From Anthoceros angustus (lineage: Eukaryota > Streptophyta > Anthocerotopsida > Anthocerotales > Anthocerotaceae), in contig MU008187.1 in the NCBI GenBank assembly GCA_010909165.1, forward strand, positions 576,247 to 640,246: 64,000 nucleotides of DNA. Reading direction: 5' to 3'. The number at the start of each line of letters is the position of its first letter. The first letter of the stretch is position 1. The notes under the pieces were generated by a model, which had not been told where the DNA came from, ran no database searches, and saw only the letters and a program-made list of their open reading frames with translations. Positions 34,841 through 45,014 of the stretch are shown here, piece by piece. A program made the position numbers and the translations under genes.

Positions 34841-34980
34841 AGAGGGAGTGTTGAGTAGATAAGCCAACCTTTAGTTAAACGCCCTGAAGTTAGGGCTAGA
34901 TGAAGCGTTGCATAGGCAAAGTATAAAAGGACAACTAAAGTACAATTTTGTTATCTTCGAATTATTATTGTAAGTACACA
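34841..34980 (+). repeat. Polypurine tract and start of a probable copia 3' LTR
   Basis: AGAGGGAG at 34,841-34,848 is followed by TGTTGAGTAGATAAG, the usual arrangement at a copia 3' LTR. A TATAAAAGG box lies at about 34,922. I could not find the matching 5' LTR, so the right boundary is open. Confidence 0.5.
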
Positions 34981-36240
34981 ATTGCCTTCTCGCTCCACGC
35001 ATTTATAAACATAGTGTCACATTGAGACTTGGCGACATCCAGTTGGTGCTGCCATCTACTAAGGAGCTCTTCGATGGAGGCGAGAGTGGCAAGCTTGTCC
35101 AAGAGAGTGAAGAGGAGGGGCTCAAGGGTTGGGGAAGTCTGGGAGGGAAGTTGCAAGAGAATTGCTTGAGGGTCCGTAGTGCAGGCAGGCAGGACATAGT
35201 GGTGGCGGCAATGTGTGTCATTTATGCAGCCAAAAAGGGCGTCCTATAAGATTCCAGAAAAAACTGGCCATGGTAGAGGGATTAGGATGTGAAGGGGTGG
35301 GCAAGGCGGGTGTAGTTGCAAACGGCAGGAAGGTGGAGTTGGGGGGCGATGATGGTGGGGAGAGTAGAACGTCTTGGGAGTGTTGCGAAGTAACTGGGTG
35401 ACAAACTCAAGGAGAGATTCTAAGTTGATAACCTCTTAAAGTAAGATGAAGACTAAGTCAGGATCGTAGAGGGGGAGAGGGCAAAAAAAACAAAGGCTGA
35501 GTTGGGAAGAGAGCAGTTTCCAAGGCATCAGCAAGTTGGGTCACAAAGGAAAGAGGCTAGTTAGCCAAAAAGGCAAGAAATTCATTTGTGGTAAGATTGG
35601 GAGAGAGGGTAGGGACTGCCCGTGATCAAAGAGTACAAGGGTGCCATAAGCTGGGCTGACCCACCTGTAGGGCAGGAGACAACGGGGGGTCAAGTCTGCC
35701 TTCCAGCATCTCGATCTTGTAGAAACCCACATTAGGGACAGTGCCAAGAGACAAACAAGAAATCAGTTCCCCATGTAACTTGTGGCGCATAGACACTAGC
35801 CATTCCGTGTGTGCATCCGTTGTCGTGGAGCTCCCTAGTTCGCTCTTCACCTGCAACAAAAGATACCAGATTTCTTGGTGCACTTCTTTGCGAACTTAGT
35901 CGAGGAATTCATTTGTGGTGAGCCGAGGGAAGAATTCGTCGAACTTCTCTAGGGTCATGGGAGGCAGAGCGCCCGTAATTGATCCACGAATACGAGTTCG
36001 GGGAAGGCATCGAACGTGCTTAAGAGTGTTTCTCTCAGGGCTGATCTGTTTTCGACCCAGGGGACCAGGTTTCTGTCGCAGATGTGGTTGTAACAAACCC
36101 TATGCGGGACACCATCTGCGAGCATGTTATCCTCAACCCACCGAGTTAGGCAGCGAAGGGATGCATGACAACCAAGGTCCACAAGTGCTCTCCCATGCAG
36201 GTCGGCCACATCATGAGATTTTCTATTCTTTTTCTTCAAT
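34965..36240 (-). pseudogene. Decayed minus-strand coding sequence, family not recognised
   Basis: Consecutive minus-strand frames read as one degraded protein. The first covers 35,955-36,239 (LGCHASLRCLTRWVEDNML, then FPELVFVDQLR). A one-base shift leads to LPPMTLEKFDEFFPRL near 35,940. A stop follows LTTNEFLD. Reading continues as EVHQEIWYLLLQVKSELG and MRHKLHGELISCLSL to about 35,690. Weaker pieces reach 34,965 (SIEELLSRWQHQLDVAKSQC). The composition is protein-like and non-repetitive. It could be a transposon protein or a host pseudogene; I cannot name it. Confidence 0.4.
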
Positions 36241-36290
36241 AAAGTCTCCTAGTTTCCTATTCTTTTTCTTCAATAAAGTCTCCAGGTTCC
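36224..36290. repeat. Two direct copies of a 34 bp unit containing AATAAA
   Basis: TATTCTTTTTCTTCAATAAA with trailing GTCTCC occurs twice in tandem, from 36,224 and from 36,258. Confidence 0.85.
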
Positions 36291-36439
36291 CCTTGGATCG
36301 GATCTTAGAGGAGTAGATGTCCTTGCCTTGGTGCTAGTAGTAGCTTATGCACACATGGCACAAGGCACACCATGGCACACCATGGCACAAGTTGTCAAGT
36401 ACCAAGTGCCATGATAGGAAAAATTCCATCCAAGTGGAC

Positions 36440-37000
36440 TTAAAGAAACTTCTTTTTCTTCTACTACACCGAGTTGTGTAGCATGGGTACCCTTGAGATC
36501 AGCTTGATGACCCAGTTCCATAAGGCCAAAGGTGCCCACACTTGCGCATGCTGCAGAACGCACACCAAGGTCACAGTGTCGGGCCGACGCTGTCGAGTGC
36601 AGCCATGCCTTCTTTATGCATCGCACTATAAAGATGAAGGGTTTCCCTGCTAGGCATACGCTGCTATCACGGCATTCCGAGTCAGAACATCTTTCTGACC
36701 AGGTCTGTCACTTCTGGGCGCCATCCAGGCTGCTACAGTGTCGGCAAGTGTTCACCAAGCAGCTAAAAGACAAGTCAATGACGCTCAACGCCACTGGCCA
36801 ACACATCAGCATGCACCTGTTGCCCAGTTTTCAAGTTATCCCCTCGCACAAGCCTGCAGGATACACAAAACACATGGCCATCAGGCTTCCCACACGACAT
36901 GTGCACCCTACGACACAATTCTATGGCCTGTGCAGTCCGGGCGCATGCTCAGAAATTTATGGCAGACCCTGTGAAGACATCTGGTTTTTCATCAAGCTGC
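36440..37000 (-). pseudogene. PPR pseudogene fragment next to the intact PPR gene
   Basis: With frameshifts allowed, the minus strand resembles the intact gene at 37,471-39,918. PDVFTGSAINF near 36,965 matches PDVYMWSSIIL. A piece near 36,900 corresponds to KPDNHIYV. Near 36,850, LQACAR is followed by GQQVHADV (LKACAA and GKQVHADI in the gene). Near 36,560, VLQACASVG matches LLQACASVG. Stops and indels are frequent. It looks like a decayed tandem duplicate. Confidence 0.6.
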
Positions 37001-37263
37001 AGCCCAATCGTTTGGCCATTTGTTGCTCTGAAGAGACTTCCTTACATGCCTTCGAAGGACGAAGGTCCGAAGGCCCTTCTCAGTCTCGGATAGACGGAGA
37101 AGGTTGCGATCAGGCTTGTGTATTGGCCCGAATAAATCGGTATGTGCGCTAAAATCAAGTCATCTGGTTTGTGATTCATTGCACAAGAACGTGTCCAATC
37201 TTCCAGGGGTATGATTCGGACACGTATGATGAGATCACAATGTCAGCTTGTCGTGCCAGGCTG

Positions 37264-37345
37264 CTAGATGGATGTTCTCGATATGGTTGCCAAATCAGAT
37301 GTCTTCACATGATCTGCCATAATTTTTGCGCATGTTGTGCACTGG
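37264..37345 (+). pseudogene. Inverted PPR fragment
   Basis: On the plus strand MVAKSDVFT, a stop, then SAIIFAHV corresponds to RVATPDVYMWSSIILAHA of the intact gene. It is in the opposite orientation to the fragment at 36,440-37,000. Confidence 0.5.
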
Positions 37346-37470
37346 CAGTGTTGAGCACTGGTAAAGCACAAAACAGAACTGCTTGTACGGACTCCAAAAA
37401 CAAGATGGCAAGAATGAGATTGACAAAGGAAAGAATAGAATGGCTTGCTGTTATACATGAAGGCAAGCAG

Positions 37471-39918
37471 TCAGTGCCGATCGCCACAAGAGCAGGACCC
37501 ACCGAGGAACCGGTGCACTCGATGAGCATCTCGCACTATGATCTCTCGGTTCTCAAGACGGGACATGATCTTGGTGCTACTGTGGCAGTCATTGCACATA
37601 CGGAGATTTTTGGTCACCAGCAGAGTTGTGCCTTCTCTTGTGTTGAGTAGACCATATGCCAACGCCAGTTTCTCTGCGTGTCCACATAGGGAGTCCTCTT
37701 TGTCCTGCTCAGAGACTGCCTTCAGCACCAATTCCGTCTGCGGCACGTGGCCTCCTTCCTTCAATCTAAGACTCACACTCTTTAGTTTCGACGAAATATC
37801 AGCCCTGTCTTCTCCTACTCTAAACTCGTGCACCTGACTCTCCACTTCAATGCACGCCTTGGCAGCCTTCTTCTTAGCTCCTGCTGACTTTCTCAAGCTT
37901 TCAACCCTGTCCACATCCTCCCACCTGTCTGCACTTGCATAGATATTGCCCAAGAGCACATAGGAGCTTGCATCGTCTGCTTCCAAAGCTACAAGATGCT
38001 CAAAACATCGTCTTCCACACTCCAAGTCACTAAAGCTTCTGCAAGCAGTCAGCAAGGCTGTCCAACCCACGACATCGTTTGCAACTGGCACAGTTAGTAA
38101 CATGTTTTCAGCCTCGTCCAGATAGCCTGATCGACCGAGGAGATCAACCATGCAGTTATAGTGATCGTGAGTTGGAATGATTCCATGCTCCTCTACCATC
38201 AGCCTGAAATAGTGTTGGCCCTCGAGCACCAAGCCATCATGACTGCAAGCCACCAACAGCGAAACAAACGTAGTTCCATCTGGCTGCATACCTTGTTCCA
38301 GCATCACTTCGAAAAGCTGTATTGCCATTTGACCAAGGCCATGTTCGGCATACCCATTGAGCATGGCATTCCATGTCACCACATCTTTGGTGGGCAATTC
38401 ATCAAACACTCTGCGAGAATCTTCCAAGCACCCACATTTTGCATACATGTCAACTAGGCAGTTACCAACCAGTACATTCGCTTCTAGGCCTTGTTCACGA
38501 ATTTGCTGGTGAAGTTCCTTGCCCTGCTGCAATGCTCCCACACTGGCGCACGCTTGAAGTAGGCACACAAACGTGACACGATTAGCTGGAGTCAAGCCAG
38601 TGTGCTGCATACTTGCATGAAGAGCCAGGGCTTCTTGCCCCAGCCCCTCTTGACTATATCCTGCAATCATGGCAGTCCATGTCACCACATCTTTTGTGGG
38701 CAGGCTGTCGAACACCTTTCGAGCATCCTCCAAGCTCTGGCATTTGGCGTACATGTTCACCAGGCTGGTACCAATGACTCCATCAGCTTCCAGGCCTTGC
38801 TCCCGAATGTCAGAGTGAAGCTGCTTGCCCTGTTGGATCTCTCCAACACTGGCGCACGCTTGAAGTAGGGACACATATGTGACATGATCTGCTGGCGTCA
38901 AGCCCTCATGCTGCATACTTGCATAGAGAGCCAGAGCTTCTTGCCCGAGCCCCTGCTGACTGTATCCTGCTATCATAGCATTCCATGTCACCACATTTCT
39001 TGTGGACAAGGTGTCAAACACTTGGCGAGCATCCTCCAAGCTCCCGCATTTGGCATACATGCTCACCAGGCTGGAGGCCACAAAATGATTAGCCCTCACA
39101 GGGCTGGCCTTAATATCAGCATGCACCTGCTTTCCAGCAACCAGGTCCTCGGCAGCAGCACACGCCTTCAGAACTGCCACGTAGATGTGGTTATCCGGCT
39201 TCACACTTGCTTCTATCATCCGCCGATACAGATCGATAGATTGTGCAGGCTGCCCATGTCGAGCATGTGCCAAAATAATGGAGGACCACATGTACACGTC
39301 CGGCGTAGCCACCCTGGTGAAGACCTGCCCAGCCTCCTCCAACTTGCCATGAGCAGCATACATACAGATGATGTGGTTGGCCAAGAAAGCGTCTGACTCG
39401 TACCCAGCTCTGACAGCAAGAGCATGAACTCGCCTGGCAAGCACCAAATCCTGGTGCTCCACACACTTTTTGATCACGAGGTAGAACACAAAGTTGGAAG
39501 CAGGGCATCCTGGCTGCTGCACCAGGAGTTCCAACGCTTCCACAGCCTCCGTCAACTCCCCCTCCTCGCAACGGGTCCTCAACCACCCAACCAGCTGCGA
39601 ATCCACACAGCCCGGCTCGCGTGGGATTCGGAGCCACAGCGGCTCCTTGGAAGCCTTGTGCCTGAAGTCAGGATGGTGGGGACTCCTCTTGTCCCGCCTA
39701 TCGTCCCACCACTGAGTGGGGTCGGAGAGGAATAGGTGCCACAAGACATCCTGCCGCTGCACCTTCTCCTTGAGGGCCGTCATTTCCTGAGCGGTACAGC
39801 TCCCCACAGCTCCAGCTCCAAATGGTCCCCCCCGCACCACATGAGCTGCAGGCTGCTGCTTCCCCAATCCCTGCTGCACTGGCAGCGCCAGCGGCAAATC
39901 CAGTGGCCTCGCCATCAT
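37471..39918 (-). CDS. PLS-class pentatricopeptide repeat protein with variant DYW domain ending DRH
   Basis: Intronless frame of 815 codons, typical of land-plant organellar RNA-editing factors. Residues about 135-560 are PPR (P, L, S) repeats with signatures such as YVSLLQACASVG and SLVNMYAKC. E-type motifs follow, then a DYW deaminase domain. The deaminase zinc ligands are present: HAE at about 747-749 and CNDC at about 775-778. Two departures matter. The usual PG box (PGCSWIEV) reads KKKAAKACIEV, close to the KP form. The C-terminal tripeptide is DRH, not DYW. This combination is known from a clade of DYW proteins in hornworts, lycophytes and ferns linked to U-to-C editing. The ATG at 39,918 is the first after an in-frame TAG; organelle targeting is expected but no clear transit peptide is visible. 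The target transcript is unknown. Confidence 0.92.
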   Translation of the reverse strand: MMARPLDLPLALPVQQGLGKQQPAAHVVRGGPFGAGAVGSCTAQEMTALKEKVQRQDVLWHLFLSDPTQWWDDRRDKRSPHHPDFRHKASKEPLWLRIPREPGCVDSQLVGWLRTRCEEGELTEAVEALELLVQQPGCPASNFVFYLVIKKCVEHQDLVLARRVHALAVRAGYESDAFLANHIICMYAAHGKLEEAGQVFTRVATPDVYMWSSIILAHARHGQPAQSIDLYRRMIEASVKPDNHIYVAVLKACAAAEDLVAGKQVHADIKASPVRANHFVASSLVSMYAKCGSLEDARQVFDTLSTRNVVTWNAMIAGYSQQGLGQEALALYASMQHEGLTPADHVTYVSLLQACASVGEIQQGKQLHSDIREQGLEADGVIGTSLVNMYAKCQSLEDARKVFDSLPTKDVVTWTAMIAGYSQEGLGQEALALHASMQHTGLTPANRVTFVCLLQACASVGALQQGKELHQQIREQGLEANVLVGNCLVDMYAKCGCLEDSRRVFDELPTKDVVTWNAMLNGYAEHGLGQMAIQLFEVMLEQGMQPDGTTFVSLLVACSHDGLVLEGQHYFRLMVEEHGIIPTHDHYNCMVDLLGRSGYLDEAENMLLTVPVANDVVGWTALLTACRSFSDLECGRRCFEHLVALEADDASSYVLLGNIYASADRWEDVDRVESLRKSAGAKKKAAKACIEVESQVHEFRVGEDRADISSKLKSVSLRLKEGGHVPQTELVLKAVSEQDKEDSLCGHAEKLALAYGLLNTREGTTLLVTKNLRMCNDCHSSTKIMSRLENREIIVRDAHRVHRFLGGSCSCGDRH

Positions 39919-40006
39919 CTCCAGCCTGCTCCACCTCAGGCACCATGCCCGCTAATACAATCACATTCTGTGCCCTACAGGATGTAGTGTCGGCTCTTAC
40001 AGACAA

Positions 40007-40342
40007 AGATGGCTAACCGTTCCTACTGTCCGCTTGTTCTTCATGGACAGCCCACCCCGGGCATCAACCACAGAACATCGACACAATAAGGACAACGGAC
40101 ATAGGGAAGATCGGACTACCATGTCACAGAGAACGTAGGGACGACGGGGGAGATGTTATGTAAATAATATACAGAGATGGGATGGTCCATCCACACCAGA
40201 GCAGTCTGGAAGAAGACCCACACTAACTACATACACTTTTACCAGTATTCCGCTATGTTCAGATGCTGGAATTCGGCTCCCTAATCCCGGATTTGATTTA
40301 GATTAGGTATGCAGGTCGTTGGTGGGAAGCTTGTTGGTGGCA
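40007..40342. other. Intergenic region, nothing recognised
   Basis: Lies between the upstream side of the PPR gene and the 3' end of the MBL gene, both on the minus strand. It should contain the PPR promoter; no TATA box is obvious. Confidence 0.4.
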
Positions 40343-41380
40343 TCAGTGGATTGGGTTGTTACTGGACAAGGCCTCTTCGCGTGCTATCATCTCCTCAAGC
40401 ACTCGATTCTTATGTTCAAGACTGTCGAATTTATACCTCCTTCCATGGCCAGGAAGCAACCACACAAAATCCAGGGGCATTGTGGCGTTCCGGAGGCTTT
40501 CGATTTGCACCTCCACGGAGTCCCAGGTAAACTGGCGATGGATATGGAACTCTCCATCCTTCCCGGAAACGAGGTGGTCCCCTGTAAACAGGGCCATCCT
40601 ATCCTTCAACAAAAGCGAGACGGAGCCGGAGGAATGGCCGGGATTGAACACAAGCTCAGCGTCCTCGCCGAGAGACCAGGGCCCCGCGCCCCGGAGCTGC
40701 ATCTCCACGCCGACCAATCCCGGGTCGCGATCGATCTCCTTCTCGTGCATGATTCTCTCGCACCCGAAGCGCTTCTGCCAGAGCTGGTGGTCGGCCACGT
40801 CGTCGATGTGCGTGAGGAAGAGGTAGCGCACGCCTCCCATCTGCTCCAGCCGGGCGGCCAGCTTCTGGGAGAAGCGCGGGGATTCAACCAGGATGTTGCC
40901 CCCGTCCCGGACCACGAGGTAGGAGGTGGCGGCGAAGGACTTGGGGGAGTGGTAGCCGCAGTGGTAGACGCCGGGGAGGGTTTGGGCGTCGATAGCCACG
41001 GGAATGGGGAAGGTGAGCTGCGCCTGGAGAATGTCGGGAGGCGGCGTCTCGGTGCGGATGGAGCCCGTGGGGCACGACAGCAAAGCCTGGAGCGCCCTGA
41101 GCCGCTCCTGTTCCGTGGCCGGCTGCTGGTGCACCGCCGACTGGCCTGCCATGGCGGAGAAGGTGGCCGGCGCCATCCACCGGCATGTGTCGCAGTCGAT
41201 GCAGCTCCCGTCCACGAAGAATTCGCCGTCCACGTTCTCGGGCCTCCGCAGCCTCCTGCCGGACGCGCCCGCGGCTCTCACGCTCACAGAGCTTCTGTTT
41301 CTGCTCCCGGTGGGATGGAGCGTCCCCTGGAAGTGCACCAGCTCGCTTGGCCTCAGCGAGGCGCCTCTGTTCAAGGCCAT
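40343..41380 (-). CDS. Ferredoxin-like/metallo-beta-lactamase fold protein, copy A
   Basis: 345 aa, intronless. Residues 1-45 are rich in Arg, Ser and Ala and look like a plastid transit peptide. A single-cluster ferredoxin-like segment follows, with Cys60, 63 and 66 (CIDCDTC) and Cys103 in CPTGS, enough for one 4Fe-4S cluster. The rest is a metallo-beta-lactamase fold: HIDDVADH (191-198), GHSSGS with His249, TGDH (267-269) and PGHG with His312. The same fusion architecture is known in plants (for example an Arabidopsis MBL-family protein) and in bacteria; the substrate is not established. TATATAT at 41,444-41,451 lies about 65 bp upstream of the ATG. It is paired in inverted orientation with copy B at 47,916-48,959. 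The plus strand also has an open frame here, which is a shadow. Confidence 0.9.
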   Translation of the reverse strand: MALNRGASLRPSELVHFQGTLHPTGSRNRSSVSVRAAGASGRRLRRPENVDGEFFVDGSCIDCDTCRWMAPATFSAMAGQSAVHQQPATEQERLRALQALLSCPTGSIRTETPPPDILQAQLTFPIPVAIDAQTLPGVYHCGYHSPKSFAATSYLVVRDGGNILVESPRFSQKLAARLEQMGGVRYLFLTHIDDVADHQLWQKRFGCERIMHEKEIDRDPGLVGVEMQLRGAGPWSLGEDAELVFNPGHSSGSVSLLLKDRMALFTGDHLVSGKDGEFHIHRQFTWDSVEVQIESLRNATMPLDFVWLLPGHGRRYKFDSLEHKNRVLEEMIAREEALSSNNPIH

Positions 41381-41443
41381 GGCCGTGTCTGGCTAGCCTT
41401 GCTGACTTCACTCTTGGCAGACCTGTCTCTTCCCGTGACAAGG

Positions 41444-41451
41444 TATATATA
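41444..41451 (-). promoter_or_regulatory. TATA box of MBL copy A
   Basis: TATATAT on the minus strand about 65 bp upstream of the ATG. The homologous position in copy B (47,846-47,853) reads TATATGTA. Confidence 0.6.
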
Positions 41452-41790
41452 AGGAAGCACAAAGAGAAAAATGTTTTGTATGCAAGCGGATAAATTCATA
41501 TCCAAACTGAGCTTTAGAGCTGGGGAAGCTGCAACGGAAGATGCCTGCCAGTAGCCGCGCGTCCATCATGGAGCTCGTGGTGGACGATAAATACCTGGCA
41601 AGTTAGGTCTGTTTTTCTAGTGACCTTTCCCATTGCCTCAGCGTATTTATGAGAGGAATTGTTTTCAAGAACAGTAAATTTAATCCTTAATTTAAACAAA
41701 CAATACAAATAAGAGGTGACAAAAAAAAGTGGAGACTCTATATAATCGAGACGAAGGGGAATAGCCCTCTGGAGGCCCGCCTATGCTGCG

Positions 41791-42072
41791 TTGGTCAACG
41801 TCCGATGGATACCTGTTGCCTGAAGAAAGCCACCTAACAAGAGGGTGGAAGACCAACCCCATTCTTGTGGCTGTGGTAGGTTGTAGCACAGGCCTTCATG
41901 AACCGTGGGCAAGGACGTTGGTCAATGCCCGATGGATACCCGTTGCCTGAAGAAAGCCACCTGCCCGATGGATACCCGTTGCCTGAAGAAAGCCACCATA
42001 CAGGAGGGGGGAAGGCCAACCTCGTTCTTGTGGCTATGGTAGGTTGTAGCACAGGCCTTCATGAACCTTGAG
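41791..42072. repeat. Tandem repeat of about 125 bp with an internal 35 bp duplication
   Basis: Both copies run from TTGGTCAA through TGCCTGAAGAAAGCCACC and GGTTGTAGCACAGGCCTTC to ATGAACC (41,791-41,910 and 41,916-42,067). In the second copy the unit GCCCGATGGATACCCGTTGC is duplicated at 41,928-41,998. Confidence 0.8.
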
Positions 42073-42491
42073 AAATCCTTGCCCAAGGCCCCGTGAGTCA
42101 TAATAGCAAGGCGGATGGAGGCATGGCCTTCCAACATGGGTGAGTACTTGCAAACCATCTATCATCTACTCTATCATCTACTTGCGAAGAAACTTTCTAC
42201 CATGCTCTTTTTCACATACGGGATAGAGGGAAGCTATGCTAAGCTCATTCGTTAGGCCCACTTGTGCTTAGCTTGTAAGGTAGCCAAAAGCTTGTGCACA
42301 AGTGGTTCTCGCCTCTTGCGATTAGGCTTGCAAGTCTGGCAGCAACAACTTGACCTTGAACGTCACAGTTTTGATATGGCCCTTAGGATCGCCTTCTCCC
42401 CACTCAACGCAGAGTAAGGTTCATTATGATGGGTATCGTTCGATTCTTAGGCAGGGGAGGGAGGACGGGGGGTATGAAAAACCAGAGGCGC

Positions 42492-42678
42492 TGGATTTAA
42501 GTCAAGAAAGCTTGACATGATGTGGTGTCACGAAGAACAAGTGCAAGCAAGCAGCAAGAATGCTTAGATAAAATAAAATAAGTGAGCATACACATAAAGC
42601 GTAAATTGTAGTTTAAATAGTGTAAACCTAATGAACCCCATACGCCTAGGTTACACATATACTTAATGTATATTTTCA
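42492..42678 (-). repeat. LTR, left copy (187 bp)
   Basis: Near-identical to 46,068-46,249; differences are a few substitutions and small indels. Confidence 0.75.
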
Positions 42679-43430
42679 TACTCCCATAACCTAGGCGGTA
42701 TTCATTTGCAGCAGGAAGTATAGTCCCGGCAGGCGGTTCATCGGTCTTACGTTTCTCAGGCGGGGCACGAAGCATGGCGGCGGCGGCAAGCGTCTCGGCT
42801 ACTACCATAGTCTTTATTACGATCGTGTATCTGCGCCATAATCAGCGGCGGGTCGATGGCGGCGCGATGGGGCCGCTGACCCAGCCCTTGAGCGATGGAG
42901 GCACTAGGATTCACGATCTCTAGGAGGGAGAGCGGCTAGGGCACACTGACGCAGTGCCGCACAAAGCAAGGAATGGAAGCCCTTCAATCTGCGGCACTTC
43001 ATGAGGCTGCGGTGGGAGGTAGAGATAGCGGCGATGTGAATGTCTGAGTGTGCAAGAAGCGAATCGGGCAAACACGGTAGTGGGAGGAGATTGTCGGTAC
43101 GCTGAACAAGCCTATTGACCCTCTCGGAGGCATGAGAGTAAGGTGGCATGAGATTGTCGGGACTCCACTACCGGTGAAGGCGTGATAAAGGAAGCGGAAG
43201 CGAGCTGCAGCTCCCACATAAGGACAAAGGAAGAAGGCGCAAGATTAGGTGAGAAAACAGCCAACTTCATCCATGCTCCCTCTTACTAGGTAGTGACACA
43301 GCATGTCGGATCATGGCCGGCCGGTATCTTGTTTGTGATGTGTGCCAGGCTCACGGATGGGAAAAGTGGGAGAGATGTCTGACAAAGGCTATCTGAAACC
43401 TAAATTATACTAGGCTTGAAGATCAGGAGA
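42679..43430. other. No gene recognised, inside the small LTR element
   Basis: GC-mixed sequence between the left LTR and the copia remnant, with short frames only. The right part may be the 3' LTR of the inner copia remnant, starting at the purine tract at 43,438-43,454. Confidence 0.35.
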
Positions 43431-43437
43431 CTTAGGT

Positions 43438-43454
43438 CCCCACCCCCTCCCCCC
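43438..43454 (-). other. G-rich tract, probable polypurine tract of the inner copia
   Basis: On the minus strand GGGGGGAGGGGGTGGGG lies shortly after the RNase H/C-terminal remnant, where a copia polypurine tract belongs. It could also form a G-quadruplex. Confidence 0.5.
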
Positions 43455-43599
43455 ACGTAGGTCAGAGAAGCTTAATACCTTCAGAGTAGATAGCTGAAGT
43501 CTCTGAGTCCCAAGGACTCCATATGTAATGAATGCTTCAGCTTTGGCAGTGCCTTTGTCAATATGTCCGCAGTGTTATCAACTGCAGGAACATGTAGAA

Positions 43600-45014
43600 T
43601 CTTAATAATTCCTCTTTGATACTGTGTCTCTTATGTAGTGATGTTTAATCTCGAAGTGCTTCGTTCTTGCATGGAAACGGGGATTAGCGACCAACGCAAT
43701 GGCTGTTGTTGTCACAACGGCAGTGGGTTCCTTCTGCTCAACATGGAGGTCTCTCAAGTAAGCACGCTCCCACTCAGCCTCTTTTGCAGAATGAGTCAAC
43801 GATATGTACTCAGCCTCAGTTGACGAAAGGGCTATTGACATCTGTTTTTTGCATGACCAATTCACAGCACTGGATTATCAGCCATAAGAAAACGACAGGT
43901 ACCAGATCCCTGGATGGGTAAGCTCGTTGAACGTCGTTCGTCACCCGGGACGGCTTATTTGAGTCGAAACTTCATGAAGCTAGCACACATTTGTTTGTCT
44001 TCTAAATGTGTGCGATTCTTTGAATCTAGGTACCGGTGCCGGGGCGCTCGATGATGAGAGAGGCGGATGGTGAGAATCTTGACCACTTTCCATTCTCATT
44101 TTGAGATCTTTCTTTAGCATGTTAACCTCGGCTTGGGGACGGGCTCGCTTTGCCTTCTTTTAAGCAATCCCTCTCCCAGTGCCCTGACACGTTGCACCAA
44201 TTGCAGCTACCTGGTTTCTTGGTTGAGGAAGAAGATGAACCAGCAGTGGTCGGACGACCTGAGAATGCTGGTCGTCCTCCTCTTCCTCGCCCTCTCCAAG
44301 AACCTCCACTGGCGTGAGGTGTAGAGGACTCATGCATGAACCTTTCCAGAGCCACTGGATTGTGTCGAAGTCGACTCTGCTCTTCTTGATACAACGCAGA
44401 TATCACATTCTCCAAAGGTTCCCTGGAGTTCCAGCTGCCACGTTCTGGCCAGCTATAGCAAGTGGCCCATTTTGTAGTGACACAAAAGTTTGGTATGATG
44501 CAGGAAGACTAAGCAGGAGCTGAGCAATAGCATCCTCTTCAGTCATTTTGGTGTTCAACTGAGCAAGGCGGGAGCGAAGATGACGAAATTTGCTTGTGTG
44601 GGCAGCCACACCGTCACCCTCCCGCATCTTCAAAGTGTAGAACTCCTGCTGTGCTGCACACTTGGTAAGCATCGTCTTGACGGCATATGTATTAATGAGC
44701 TGATTCCAAACTTCATGGGCTTTAGTCAAAGATTCCATATCTGGAATGAGAACTTCATCAAGTCCGTGGATCAAGAGAGCAAGAGCAACACTGTTGACTG
44801 AGTTCCATTTTTCAACATCAGCTTGTGTTATAGTGGTTCCAGTTGCAGTCACTCCAGCCGAAGGAAAAACTGGTTCCGCGTAAGATCCATCCACGACTCC
44901 CCATACTCCTCTTGCACGCAAAGTGGTCATCATACGTACACGCCATATGTCAAATTTCGTTCCATTGAATCTGTCTTGTGTTTTCAATTCTGCTGTAAAG
45001 GTTGGAGCGACCAT
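43600..45014 (-). pseudogene. Internally deleted copia remnant: gag, zinc knuckle, then RNase H
   Basis: Minus strand from 45,014: a gag frame of 203 codons (RFNGTKFDIWRVRMMTTL, then WNQLINTY and LLLSLPASYQTFV), the UBN2 type of copia. At 44,122-44,415 an Arg/Gly-rich stretch leads to a complete CCHC knuckle, CNWCNVSGHWERDC. The sequence then jumps to RNase H at 43,602-43,865 (ALSSTEAEYISL, then FHARTKHFEIKHHYIRD). Protease, integrase and RT are absent. Confidence 0.85.

Noticed and set aside
36532-37152. 206-codon plus-strand frame
   Set aside because: It is antisense to the PPR pseudogene and has no family features.
40319-41452. 377-codon plus-strand frame over MBL copy A
   Set aside because: It is the antisense of a clear metallo-beta-lactamase gene, and a GC-rich third codon position explains its openness.
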